Below are positions 19,060-28,320 of a stretch of DNA of 34,289 nucleotides, in pieces (position 1 is the stretch's first letter; every line of letters starts with the position of its first letter). The position numbers and the translations under genes were made by a program. Under the pieces are notes generated by a model that saw nothing but the letters and a program-made list of their open reading frames with translations, searched no databases and was not told the DNA's origin. The stretch comes from a bacterium (GTDB lineage: Bacteria > Actinomycetota > Thermoleophilia > Solirubrobacterales > 70-9). The DNA lies in NCBI GenBank assembly GCA_023251975.1, contig JAHEXU010000010.1, forward strand, positions 1-34,289, in the 5' to 3' direction.

Positions 19060-19136
19060 CCGCAGGCCGCGTCCAGGCCCCCGATCAGACGGGGGAATGC
19101 CGGCGCTCCACCGAGCCCTAAATGACCTCGTCGAGC

Positions 19137-19191
19137 GGGGCGAACGTGCAGAAACCCCGCTATGCGGGGGTGAACGGCACGTTCGATCGGC
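19137..19191 (-). repeat. Hairpin module linked to family-1 copy C
   Basis: Stem CGAACGTGC (19141-19149)/GCACGTTCG (19177-19185) enclosing CCCCGC-TAT-GCGGGG (19155-19169); homologous to 4990-5051. Confidence 0.65.
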
Positions 19192-19206
19192 ACGATCGTC
19201 ACTCGG

Positions 19207-19361
19207 CCAGGCTCCACCGAACCGGGCGGGTGGATCCGCTTTCCAGGCCGAGCCGGGGGTCGTTTGGTGAACACCCGCGGGGTGGTGTCCGGGGTGGGCG
19301 CGAATCGGCTTCTGGCGCTGGGATCAGCGGCGGATTCGCCGGTCGGTTCGGTGGATCGAGG
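19207..19361 (-). repeat. Family-1 MITE-like element, copy C
   Basis: Reverse complement runs CCTCGATCCACCGAACCGACCGGCGAATCCGCC...GCGGATCCACCCGCCCGGTTCGGTGGAGCCTGG; homologous over its length to B. Confidence 0.8.
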
Positions 19362-19497
19362 CTGAGCCCTCCGGGCGGCCGATGGCCAGCGTCGATGTTC
19401 GTCGCTCGCGGCTGGGCGGGTCAGCCGCCAGGCCAGCGCATCTCATCGCAGAAGTCCTCGCACCGACGCCGCGCTCCAGCGCCGGGTCGAGGCGAGA

Positions 19498-20901
19498 TCA
19501 AGCGATCGCGCTCGGCGGGGTCACACGGTCGGAGGTGCAGCGCTGCTTGGTGGCGATTGCCACCGGTCCGGCCGCGGCGTTGGCGTTTCGGATCGTCGCG
19601 TAGCCGGCACGGTTGGTGATCGCGTGTTTGCCGCCGTAGCGGATCTTGACCCCGGAGGTGCAGCGCGGATAGCGCGAACGAACCCGGAAGCGGTAGTCGC
19701 GGATCCGGTCGACCCGAGCCGCCAGGAAAAGCCGGTTGAGGTGAATCGTTTCGTGGCAATCGTGGCGGCTGAGGATGTCGGTCCCGAACCCTGCCAGACC
19801 GCTTTGACCGGCGAACCCGAGGTGGGGGAGGCCGAAGTTGTCCTCGATTGAGCGCAGCATCGAGTAGTGGTTGTAATCGGCGTTAGAGGTGGTGGCGTGG
19901 CGGATGCAGGGTGAGACCATCACCGCTCCGACTCGGCCGCCGCCCGGACCGGGGCTCGGGCCGCCGGGGTTCGGGGTGTTGGGCCCGGGCTGCTCGTTGC
20001 AGCAGGCGGTCGTGTCGGCCGAGCCGCCGGTTGCCTCGGCCTCGTCGAAGGTTACGATCACGAGGCCGCGGTGATGGTAGGCGCGCGACTTGAAGATCGA
20101 GTGAAGGGTGGTGCGGAGGAAGCTGTCGGCCTGCACCAGCCCGCCCGGGTCGCCGTTGATGCAGGGCTCGTCGTGGCCGTCGTTGCAGAGGTCGGGAGTG
20201 ATGAAGTTGTACGCGGCGGTGGTCTTGCGCCGGGTCAAATCGATCGCCATTTGGTCGAAGTCGACATCGTTTGCGTCGCAACTCGCGACATCGTCGATCA
20301 CCGAGTGGAAATACATGAACGGGTTGTGGCGGGTCGCGTATTGGTCGCCGACCTCGGCCGACTGGGTGTCGTCCTGTGCGCCGATCGCCGGGTGCCGGCA
20401 GCTGCTCGGCGCGGCGGGTGCGCTCGCCGCCATATCCTGCATATAGGCCTTCCAGGACAGTCCCGCGGTTTCGAGTTGGTCGGCGATCGTCTCAACCGAG
20501 GCCGGGTAGACACAGCCGCTGCCGATTACCTGGCCGTCGCTGGTCGGGGTCCCGGGGGCGAAGTCGGTGAAGAAGGGGCAGTCGGCCTGGGTCTGGGGGT
20601 TCGGCGCCTGCCCCGACACCATCGAGATGTAGTTGTCGAGGCTGAGGTGCCCGGTCGCGTAGTAGTTTGGGACGAAGACGCCGCGTTGGGGCAATTTCAT
20701 CGACAGGTAAGTCGCCGGGCTGGTCGGACCGAAGGTAACGTCGGCGTTCTCGTTCTCGAGCGCGATGATCCAGACGTGCTCGAACTTCGGGACCGTCGGG
20801 GCGGCCGACGCGGATTGGGCGGCGAACGATCCGGCGAGCAGCACCAGGGTGGCCATCAGGGCGAGTCGGATGCGGCGGGTCGGGAGGGCTAGCGTTGACA
20901 C
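19498..20901 (-). CDS. Secreted phosphoesterase (PF04185-like; phospholipase C / acid phosphatase family)
   Basis: Signal peptide; FEHVWIIALENENADVTFG, GHLSLDNYISMVSGQAP, LVIVTFDEAEATGGS, NHYSMLRSIEDNFGLPHLG. Confidence 0.88.
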   Translation of the reverse strand: MSTLALPTRRIRLALMATLVLLAGSFAAQSASAAPTVPKFEHVWIIALENENADVTFGPTSPATYLSMKLPQRGVFVPNYYATGHLSLDNYISMVSGQAPNPQTQADCPFFTDFAPGTPTSDGQVIGSGCVYPASVETIADQLETAGLSWKAYMQDMAASAPAAPSSCRHPAIGAQDDTQSAEVGDQYATRHNPFMYFHSVIDDVASCDANDVDFDQMAIDLTRRKTTAAYNFITPDLCNDGHDEPCINGDPGGLVQADSFLRTTLHSIFKSRAYHHRGLVIVTFDEAEATGGSADTTACCNEQPGPNTPNPGGPSPGPGGGRVGAVMVSPCIRHATTSNADYNHYSMLRSIEDNFGLPHLGFAGQSGLAGFGTDILSRHDCHETIHLNRLFLAARVDRIRDYRFRVRSRYPRCTSGVKIRYGGKHAITNRAGYATIRNANAAAGPVAIATKQRCTSDRVTPPSAIA

Positions 20902-20959
20902 AACGGCGAGAATAGCCGCGGAGCGGAGGCGATGTCGCGGTTCCCCGTCGACCTCGTCG

Positions 20960-22168
20960 CTAGGGGCGATCAGGCGGTGGGTTCGGCCGCGCCCGAGGCG
21001 ACAGGATGAGCGGCGCTACCGAGGCCACCGCTGCCGCGGCGGCGAGGTAGGCGAGGGCCGCCCCGGAGCGGCCATAGAGCAGGCCGCCAAGGGCGGGGCC
21101 AACCAGGTAGCCGGCTGCGTAGACGAGGTTGAGGGCGCCGTAGGCGAGGCTGCGATCGGCGGCCCCAAAGGCCTCGTCGAGCCAGGGCAGCGCGGCCGCG
21201 AAGGTGAGACCAAGGCCCGCCCCAAGGATCGCGAGCGCGATTGCGGTCAAGATGAGTCCGGGGAGGGTGGCGAGGGTGAGCAGCGAGGCCGCGAGGAGCG
21301 CGAGTCCGGCGGCGGCGGGGCCGCCGCGCCCGCGCCGATCACCCCAACGCCCGCCGAGCGGGGCGAGGACGGCTTCAATCGCGATCGCGCCGGTGAAAAG
21401 CAGGCCGATCGCACCGGCCGACAGATCGAAGCGGGCGTCGCTGTCGAGCGGGACGACGATCTCGATCAGGCCGGTTGCCCCGGCGGCCACGAGCGCGGTC
21501 GTGGCCCCGAGCAAACCGGGGGCTCGGCGCAACGCGGCCCGGAGGCGATCGACGGCCCGCCCGCCCGGGGCCTCGCCCGAGCCGAGCGGCAGGCGGACGG
21601 TCGCGGCCGCGCCGGCGAGCAGCGCCCCGATCATCGCGACGATCAGGAACGGCGCTTCGAACCCGATCAGGTCGGAGCCGACACCACCGACAAGCGGGCC
21701 GGCCAACGACCCGATCCCGACCGCCGAGAGGGCGTAACCGAGCGCCTGACCGCGCCGCTGCGGCGGGGCCAGGTCGGAGACGATCGTCATCGCGGCGATC
21801 CAGCTCGCGACCGCGCCGAGACCCTGCAAGGTGCGCCCGCCCAGCAGCAGCGCGATTGAGTGTGAGGCGCCGATCAGTAGTGAGCCGACCGCCGTCAAGG
21901 CGAGTCCGCCGACGAGGAAGTGGCGCCGACCGATTCGGTTGGCGGCGGCACCGAGCGGGATCGAGAGGATCACCACCGGCAGGGCGTAGGCGGCCAGCGC
22001 CGATCCGAGCGCGCCTGGTCCGGCCCCGGTTCGTTGTTCGATCTGCGGCAGTAGCGGCGCGATCAGCTCGACCAGGGCGGCCTCGAGGGTGATCGCACCG
22101 ATCGCGACCGCCGAGGCACGCCGCCGCTCCTGCCTGGAGAACCCGGCGCCGCTCGTCTCCTCGCCCAC
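20960..22168 (-). CDS. MFS transporter
   Basis: 402 aa, ~12 hydrophobic segments; PLGAAANRIGRRHFLVGG, PLGGRWGDRRGRGGP loops. Confidence 0.9.
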   Translation of the reverse strand: MGEETSGAGFSRQERRRASAVAIGAITLEAALVELIAPLLPQIEQRTGAGPGALGSALAAYALPVVILSIPLGAAANRIGRRHFLVGGLALTAVGSLLIGASHSIALLLGGRTLQGLGAVASWIAAMTIVSDLAPPQRRGQALGYALSAVGIGSLAGPLVGGVGSDLIGFEAPFLIVAMIGALLAGAAATVRLPLGSGEAPGGRAVDRLRAALRRAPGLLGATTALVAAGATGLIEIVVPLDSDARFDLSAGAIGLLFTGAIAIEAVLAPLGGRWGDRRGRGGPAAAGLALLAASLLTLATLPGLILTAIALAILGAGLGLTFAAALPWLDEAFGAADRSLAYGALNLVYAAGYLVGPALGGLLYGRSGAALAYLAAAAAVASVAPLILSPRARPNPPPDRP

Positions 22169-22189
22169 GCCTCGCTTACTCCGCTGTGA

Positions 22190-23302
22190 TCAGCCCGCGC
22201 CGGTCGGCCGCTGCGCTGCGTCTCGCCGCGATTTCGCGCGGGCTCGAAGCCGTCTGCCGATCTCACCCAGACGCGGCGAATCGTCAGGGTTGCCTTCGGG
22301 CCGCCGGACCATGTCGGGGTCGCCGGGCGGCAGGTCGATCAGCATCGATCGGGCGTCAGGTTGGTCGAGTCGGGTTGTGATCGACGCCTGACCGGCCGAG
22401 ATCGCGAGGTTCCGTCGCGACGAACTCATCAGGTTCGGCCCCATCGCGCGCAGGTCCTCGGCGGTCGGCTGTAGCAGCAGGACCTCGGTGCCACGATCGC
22501 GGAGTCGGCGAGCCTCGCTGCCGAGCAGCCGACCCGAGGCCGATTGGAAGGCGCGGCCGATCCAGGTGGCCGGGTTGATCGCTCGCGGCGGGTGCAGGGT
22601 CGAGGTCGGGTTGAGGCAGATCACCAGATCGAGGCCGCGATCGGCGAGCAGGTCGAGGTTCGAGGTCGAGTAGACGCCGCCGTCGACGTAGTCGCGACCG
22701 CCGATCTTGACCGGCCGGTAGAAGCCGGGGATTGCGCAGGAGGCGGCGACCGCGTCGGCGAGGTCGGCGGCTGGCATGTCCTCACGGCCAAACGGGGTGC
22801 GCCGACCGGTCTCGTAGTCACAGGCGACGGCCCAAAACTCGGGATGCGAGGTCCAGCCGTCGGGGACGACTCGGCGGACCTGCCGTCGTAGTGGCTCGGT
22901 TGAGACAGCGCCTCGCGGCAGCCAGCCAGCGATCATCGCGGTCGGGGAGTGGAGAGTCGGTCGCAACAGGGCACGCAGGGCGAGGCTGAGCGAGCCGGGA
23001 AACGGCAGCGGCACCCCGTCGAGCTTGAAGACCGCGCCGCCGGAGCGGTCGGCCTCGGAGGCCGGTCGCCCGAATGCGTCGGTCGCATTCGTGAAGCTCT
23101 CGCCCTGCGAGTGGGCGACCATGAACCAGGGAGGGATTCCCGCCGACAGCAGTCCTCCGATCATCGAGCCCGCCGAGGTCCCGACGATTACATCCGCCGT
23201 GGCCGGGTCCCAGCCGGTCTGCTTGGCAACCGCGTCGAGCCCGCCGGTCAGCCAAGCGCCTCCGATCACGCCCCCTGCTCCCAACACCAGCCCAACCTTC
23301 AT
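22190..23302 (-). CDS. Patatin-like phospholipase
   Basis: MKVGLVLGAGGVIGGAW, IVGTSAGSMIGGLLSAG, YVDGGVYS. Confidence 0.92.
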   Translation of the reverse strand: MKVGLVLGAGGVIGGAWLTGGLDAVAKQTGWDPATADVIVGTSAGSMIGGLLSAGIPPWFMVAHSQGESFTNATDAFGRPASEADRSGGAVFKLDGVPLPFPGSLSLALRALLRPTLHSPTAMIAGWLPRGAVSTEPLRRQVRRVVPDGWTSHPEFWAVACDYETGRRTPFGREDMPAADLADAVAASCAIPGFYRPVKIGGRDYVDGGVYSTSNLDLLADRGLDLVICLNPTSTLHPPRAINPATWIGRAFQSASGRLLGSEARRLRDRGTEVLLLQPTAEDLRAMGPNLMSSSRRNLAISAGQASITTRLDQPDARSMLIDLPPGDPDMVRRPEGNPDDSPRLGEIGRRLRARAKSRRDAAQRPTGAG

Positions 23303-23391
23303 CGCCACAAAACCTAGCGGCCGGGTCGCGGCCACGCCGCCTCGTCCGCTCACCCCCTCGCCGAGGGTCCGCTAGATTGCCCCGACCACAG

Positions 23392-23475
23392 GCGGCTGTG
23401 GCGGAACTGGTAGACGCGCGAGCTTCAGGTGCTCGTGGGGGCAACCCCGTGGAGGTTCGAGTCCTCTCAGCCGCA
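23392..23475 (+). tRNA. tRNA-Leu (anticodon CAG)
   Basis: Acceptor GCGGCTG/CAGCCGC, anticodon arm CGAGC-TTCAGGT-GCTCG, long variable arm, GGTTCGAGTCC T-arm; CCA not encoded. Confidence 0.95.
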
Positions 23476-23660
23476 CTATTTCCCCTCGCCGAGTCAGCCG
23501 ACTCGGAATGGCGACAGGCCTTGCAGCGGAGCCGCCCCACAAGGTTCGTGCTTGCCCAAGGAACAATTCGTCCGGGTCCTTGCCCAGGCCGGTGAGCCCG
23601 ACCATTCGCTCGGCGTAGAAACCAGGTCGAGCGATACGGGCTCTCGCAATCACAGGCGAA

Positions 23661-23860
23661 CCGCTCGCGTTGGCATAGGCGCGTGATTTTGGCGGTCGAG
23701 GAGCGAGCGGGGTGGTGACGAGGGGATGCCGGAATAGCGGCTCTATTGCCAGCTTGCGGCGGTGCCGCTTCCGCCAAGGCCAGCCCGACGCGCCGACTGT
23801 GGACCGCTCGGGGTGAAGCGAATCGGCCACGTAAAGCCGCGGTTATTCTTGCGCGAGCCC
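23661..23860 (+). repeat. Family-2 short inverted-repeat element, copy 3 (degraded left end)
   Basis: CGCG-TGATTTTGGCGGTCGAGGAGCGAGCGGGGTGGTGACGAGGGGA...GCGGCGGTGCCGC...GGTTATTCTTGCGCGAGCCC aligns with the reverse complement of 16639-16811. Confidence 0.65.
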
Positions 23861-23888
23861 CTCAAGTTGCGCGCTCTGGGCGGCGGCG

Positions 23889-24352
23889 ATGTCGTTGGCC
23901 TGCCGCTGCCTGGAAGGTGATTACCGCCCGCTGCTGGGAGATCCTGTTCGGCGGATGGGCTTTGGCGGCCGTTTGCGCGTTCTTGATTCGGCCGCTTCGG
24001 CGCGGTCGCGGCCTCTCGCTCGGCGGGATGCTTTTGATCGCCTGGCTCACGCTGTGGGCGCTGCAGGATCCATGGCTCAGCTATTCGCGCGGCTGGTCTA
24101 TCTACAACGTCGAGTTCGTCAACCGACCTCGTCGTCGAGGTGGTCTGGCTGCACAGTGGGCTTTACGCCTAGCCTGGAGCTATTCGCTCGCTCAGCCTGT
24201 TCGGCGCAACCGAGCACCAGTTTCCGCTCTACGAATCGGTCTTGTGGGGCGCCCTATGGGCGGGATGGCGTGCCTTCTGCGCCTATTGGCGATCGTCGGG
24301 TTGGCGCTTGCCGACCGGCAATTCGACTCGCGCCCTACGCTTCGGCCGATGA
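23889..24352 (+). pseudogene. Frameshifted spirocyclase AveC-like membrane protein relic
   Basis: Frame 1: WEILFGGWALAAVCAFLIRPLRRGRGLSLGGMLLIAWLTLWALQDPWLSYSRGWSIYNVEFVN; then frame 2 with internal TAG (24170): TDLVVEVVWLHSGLYA*PGAIRSLSLFGATEHQFPLYESVLWGALWAGW; final TGA overlaps the next ATG. Confidence 0.6.
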
Positions 24353-25092
24353 ATCCCGCCTCGCCACCAAAAATCACCCTGCATTTGATCCCGGCTTCGC
24401 ATCCCTGTCGGGCTGCGGTCGAGGCGGTGAAGGCGAAGCAGCTCGAATTCGAGTCGGTGATATTGACCCCGGGCGAGCACGCCGATCTGGTTGAGGGAAT
24501 CTACGGCGAGGGTTGTCGGACCGTTCCGGGGATGCTGGTCGACGGCGAGCCGGTCCACACCACCTCCGCGATCAATCGCCGGCTCGAGCAGATCGCGCCC
24601 GAGCCGAGCTTTTATCCAGCCCCGATCGCCGACGCGGTGGCAGCGGCCGAGGCCTGGGGAGACAGCGAGCTGCAGCCGCTCGGTCGGATCCTTCCGTGGG
24701 GGGCGATGTATTTTCGCCCCGATTGTTTTGCGACCTACGGTGGCGGCGAGGCGCTTGATCCGGCTGGAACCGACTACGCGATCCGCTGGATTCGAGCCGC
24801 CTGGAAATACAACGGGGTCAGCGCCGTGGCGATCGCGACGGCGCTCGAGTCGCTTCCGGCCCTGCTCGACCACGCCGACGGCTTCGTTGCCGCCGGTCTG
24901 ATCGGCGGCGCGACGCCGACCGCAGCCGACCTCCAGATCCTCTCGACGCTGCGCTTGTTGATGACCCTCGGCGATCTCACCGAGCTGATCGAAGTCCACG
25001 ATTGCGGCGCTGCCGCCAGGCGCCTGCTCCCCGGCTACGATGGTTCGATCCCGCCGGGTGCATTCCCGGCGGGCTGGGTCCGGGCCGACTGA
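24349..25092 (+). CDS. Glutathione S-transferase / glutaredoxin-fold family protein
   Basis: KITLHLIPASHPCRAAVEAVKAKQLEFESVIL...GCRTVPGMLVDGEPVHTTSAINRRLEQ, all-alpha C-terminal domain. Confidence 0.8.
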   Translation: MNPASPPKITLHLIPASHPCRAAVEAVKAKQLEFESVILTPGEHADLVEGIYGEGCRTVPGMLVDGEPVHTTSAINRRLEQIAPEPSFYPAPIADAVAAAEAWGDSELQPLGRILPWGAMYFRPDCFATYGGGEALDPAGTDYAIRWIRAAWKYNGVSAVAIATALESLPALLDHADGFVAAGLIGGATPTAADLQILSTLRLLMTLGDLTELIEVHDCGAAARRLLPGYDGSIPPGAFPAGWVRAD

Positions 25093-25120
25093 TCGACCAA
25101 ACGGCGGCTGCGGTGCCTCT

Positions 25121-25166
25121 GAAGGGACCGTAAAACCGCATCAGCAAGCCACAATGCGGTCCCTTC
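25121..25166. terminator. Candidate hairpin downstream of the GST-like gene
   Basis: GAAGGGACCG (25121-25130)/CGGTCCCTTC (25157-25166), with alternative inner stem ACCGCAT/ATGCGGT; no clear U-tract. Confidence 0.35.
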
Positions 25167-25263
25167 GGCGCTCCGATCGCCCGAGCCCCGCGCCAACCTG
25201 ACGAACCGTGCGCACTGCGCGGGCGCTCGGAATCGTAGAACTCGTGGATCAGACTGATATGAG

Positions 25264-25511
25264 ATGGTTGCCGCGCCGAACAACCGGGCCAGCCTGGGCG
25301 ATCAACCTGAAGGCTCGCAATCCGCGGGTGTATCGCACGTTGATCGACTCGATCGAGCGTTCTGGCTGTTGCTCGGGCGCCGACAGCGCGCAACCGAGAT
25401 CGATCGGATCAGGCGTTGGCCGGAAGTTGGGCGGCGAGCGGGGACGGATTTGCGCCCGACGAAGTGCGATCCCTCCAGAAGATCGGCGGACTCTGCGCGG
25501 ATCTCGCTTGA
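25264..25511 (+). pseudogene. Frameshifted ORF relic of unknown family
   Basis: Frame 1 HVDRLDRAFWLLLGRRQRATEIDRIR appears to continue in frame 3 as LAGSWAASGDGFAPDEVRSLQKIGGLCADLA*. Confidence 0.35.
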
Positions 25512-25620
25512 TCTTCGGCTCCGGTGCCTTCGGCCTCTCCTATGCTCCATCGAGGTGACCCCGCCCCGCCCCGCGCGAGACTCCTCGCTCGGCCCCCATT
25601 CCCTAAGATTTTCGCCCCCT

Positions 25621-25693
25621 GCCGCTATCGTCTAGGGGACTAGGACGCCGGATTCTCAGTCCGGAAACCGGGGTTCGAATCCCCGTAGCGGTA
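25621..25693 (+). tRNA. tRNA-Glu (anticodon CTC)
   Basis: GCCGCTA/TAGCGGT acceptor, anticodon arm CCGGA-TTCTCAG-TCCGG, T-arm CGGGGTTCGAATCCCCG. Confidence 0.95.
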
Positions 25694-26185
25694 TCGAAAA
25701 GCCCCTCGTATTGAGCGGTTTTTCCCGTTCGATCGTGCTGGCGAGTGCCTTGCTGATGTGGGCGTCGCCGATCTCTGTGCGTTCGGCGCGCGTATCGACG
25801 GTCCGGGTCGGCAAGGCTCCCCACCACCAAAACACGATCCTGACCCCGGTTGCCGGTTATGTATGCCGTTTATCGTGAGGAGGGTGATCTTCCAGGCTCC
25901 GTAATTTGGCGTACTGGGGCTCGACGATTTACCGGCTCAAAACGGTCCGATTGCGCTGAGAGGTCCGCGGGTCGCCACGAACTCTTCCCCGCTTCTCCAG
26001 GTCCACGGCCGACCCGGCCGCAGCGGTACGGTGTTCCGGTTGCCTACCTGTAGCGTTCGGCCGATGAGAACCAGTCGAAGCACCCGCATCAGGGCGATTA
26101 GCGGGCTCGATCGCCCGCCGGGCCGTGGCGCGACGATGGGCGAAACGGGGCTTCAGGGCACCTTCGTCGAGGTTTGGTTGGTGTC

Positions 26186-26989
26186 GTGAGGGAACTGCCG
26201 AGCGAGCTGTACGACGCCGAGTACTTCCTCTCCGATTGGTGCGAGGGGTTCGACGAGTTCCGTGCCGGCGAGGGGGTTTCGCAGCTCAAGAAGCGCGAGG
26301 TTGCGCTGCTGGGACCGAGTCCCGGGGTCCGGGTGCTCGACGCCGGTTGTGGCCGCGGCGAGGTGCTGCTGGAGTGTGCCAGGCGCGGCGCGTCGGTCGC
26401 AGGAGCTGACTACGCCGAGGCGGCGGTGGCAATCGCGCGCGAGACACTCGCCGCGGTCGAGGGCTCGGAGGTTGTCCGCTCCGACCTCACCGCCCTGCCC
26501 TGGCCGGACGACTCGTTTGACCGCGTCCTGCTCGGCGATGTGATCGAACACCTGACGGACGAGCAGGGCCGGGCCGGATTGGCAGAGCTTGCCCGGGTGC
26601 TCTCTCCCGGCGGCCGAATCGTGATCCACACCGCCCCCAATCTGCTGTTTTTGCGATTTGGTTGGCCACCGACGCGGCAGGCGCTGAGGCTGCTCGGTCG
26701 CGGCGAGGTGGCCCGCAGGCTCGACGAGGGGATCGCCCAGTCGAAGCGATACCACGTCAACGAGCAGTCGGTCTATAGCCTCCGCAGGTCACTGAGACGG
26801 GCCGGGTTTGCGCACTCGCGCGCCTGGGTGGCCCGCGACGTGCTGCGCAGCGAGGGCTACCGCCTGACGGCTGGAGTGACCGCGGGCTCGCCGCTGCTGG
26901 CCGGGCTCGCCCAACTCGCCTCCGCGCGTCCGGTTCGGCTCTTCCTGGGCAACGACCTCTACGCAATCGGCGAGCTCCCCATACGCTGA
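26186..26989 (+). CDS. Class I SAM-dependent methyltransferase
   Basis: VRVLDAGCGRGEVLLECARRGASVAGADYAEAAVAIARE, LLGDVIEHL, LARVLSPGGRIVIHTAPN. Confidence 0.9.
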   Translation: MRELPSELYDAEYFLSDWCEGFDEFRAGEGVSQLKKREVALLGPSPGVRVLDAGCGRGEVLLECARRGASVAGADYAEAAVAIARETLAAVEGSEVVRSDLTALPWPDDSFDRVLLGDVIEHLTDEQGRAGLAELARVLSPGGRIVIHTAPNLLFLRFGWPPTRQALRLLGRGEVARRLDEGIAQSKRYHVNEQSVYSLRRSLRRAGFAHSRAWVARDVLRSEGYRLTAGVTAGSPLLAGLAQLASARPVRLFLGNDLYAIGELPIR

Positions 26990-27083
26990 TCGTCTCGCTC
27001 CGGGTAAAGACACCGGGCTGGCGCGCCTTGAAACGGACCGAGGCTGCGGGGCCTGTCGGGCTGGGCGCAGTTACCCTGCCGCG

Positions 27084-28274
27084 ATGAGCAACGCCACCGA
27101 GCAGACCGGCCCCGTTATCAACCTGATCGCATCGCTTGAGGAGTCGATGCTGCGCGAGGCGGTGGGCGGCATCGCTGGGGAGTACGGCCCCAAATACATG
27201 CTCGCCTGTGCCGACGCCGGGGAGCCGCCGGTCGAGCTGTGGGACGCGCTCGCCGAAAAGGGATACTGCGGCGTCAACCTGCCCGAAAGCTACGGCGGCG
27301 GCGGTCTCGGCATGACTGGGCTGGCGGCCGTCCAAGAAGAGCTGGCGCTGGCCGGTTGCACCCAGTTGCTGCTGGTCGTCTCGCCGGCGATTGCCGGGTC
27401 GATCTTGGTCAGTCGGGGTTCCGAGGCCCAGCGCGATCAGTGGCTTCCCGGTCTCGCCGCCGGCACCACCCGGATCGCCTTCGCCGTCACCGAGTCCGAC
27501 GCCGGAACCAACACCCACAACCTCGCCACTCGAGCGCGCCAAAACGCGGCTGGCGGCTGGGAGATCAGCGGCCAAAAGACCTTCATCTCGGGGGTCGAGC
27601 ACGCCACCCATATTCTTGTCGTCGCCCGCCAGGAACTCGCCGACGGGACGCTTGGACTGCCGCTCCTTTTTATCATCGATGTCAACGCCACGGGGCTGCA
27701 GCGCGACCTGATTCCGATGGCGCTACGGCTCCCCGACAAGCAGTGGACTCTGTTCCTCGATGGCGTCGAGGTGGGGGAGGAGCGGCTCGTCGGCGGCACC
27801 GAGGGCGGAATGGGAGCGCTTTTTGAGGGGCTCAACCCGGAGCGGATCATGGCCGCCGCGGGATCGTGCGGGGCTGCCGATCGAGCGCTCCGGACCGCCT
27901 CCTCCTACGCTCGCGAACGCAAGGTGTGGAGGACCCCGATCGGCGCTCACCAGGCGCTTGCGCACCCCCTCGCCGAGGCCAAAATCGAGCTTGAAATGGC
28001 ACGTCTGATGACCCGCAAGGCGTCGGCCCTTTACGACGCCGGCTACAAGGGCGCCGGTGAGGCCTCGAACATGGCGAAGTGGGCAGCCGCCGAGGCCGCC
28101 GTCCATGCCGTCGACCGGGCGATCCAAACCCACGGCGGAAACGGCCTCGCGCTTGAATACGGGTTGACCGACATGTGGTGGGGCGCCCGGCTCAACAAAA
28201 TCGCCCCGGTCAGCCGCGAGATGATCCTCAACTACGTCGCCGAGCACTCGCTCGGCCTGCCGAAGAGCTACTGA
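27084..28274 (+). CDS. Acyl-CoA dehydrogenase
   Basis: NLPESYGGGGLGMTG, IAFAVTESDAGTNTH, GWEISGQKTFISG, AIQTHGGNGLALEYGLTDMWWGARLNKIAPVSREMILNYVA. Confidence 0.93.
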   Translation: MSNATEQTGPVINLIASLEESMLREAVGGIAGEYGPKYMLACADAGEPPVELWDALAEKGYCGVNLPESYGGGGLGMTGLAAVQEELALAGCTQLLLVVSPAIAGSILVSRGSEAQRDQWLPGLAAGTTRIAFAVTESDAGTNTHNLATRARQNAAGGWEISGQKTFISGVEHATHILVVARQELADGTLGLPLLFIIDVNATGLQRDLIPMALRLPDKQWTLFLDGVEVGEERLVGGTEGGMGALFEGLNPERIMAAAGSCGAADRALRTASSYARERKVWRTPIGAHQALAHPLAEAKIELEMARLMTRKASALYDAGYKGAGEASNMAKWAAAEAAVHAVDRAIQTHGGNGLALEYGLTDMWWGARLNKIAPVSREMILNYVAEHSLGLPKSY

Positions 28275-28320
28275 GCCCGAACTCGCTGCGCCCGAGCGAC
28301 CCATATCGGGGGTTTGGGCC

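Noticed and set aside
23372-23830. 152-aa minus-strand ORF ending RLRGLEPPRGCPHEHLKLARLPVPPQP
   Set aside because: Antisense of the tRNA-Leu gene; a classic spurious translation
25603-25830. 75-aa minus-strand ORF with TATGIRTPVSGLRIRRPSPLDD
   Set aside because: Antisense of tRNA-Glu; spurious
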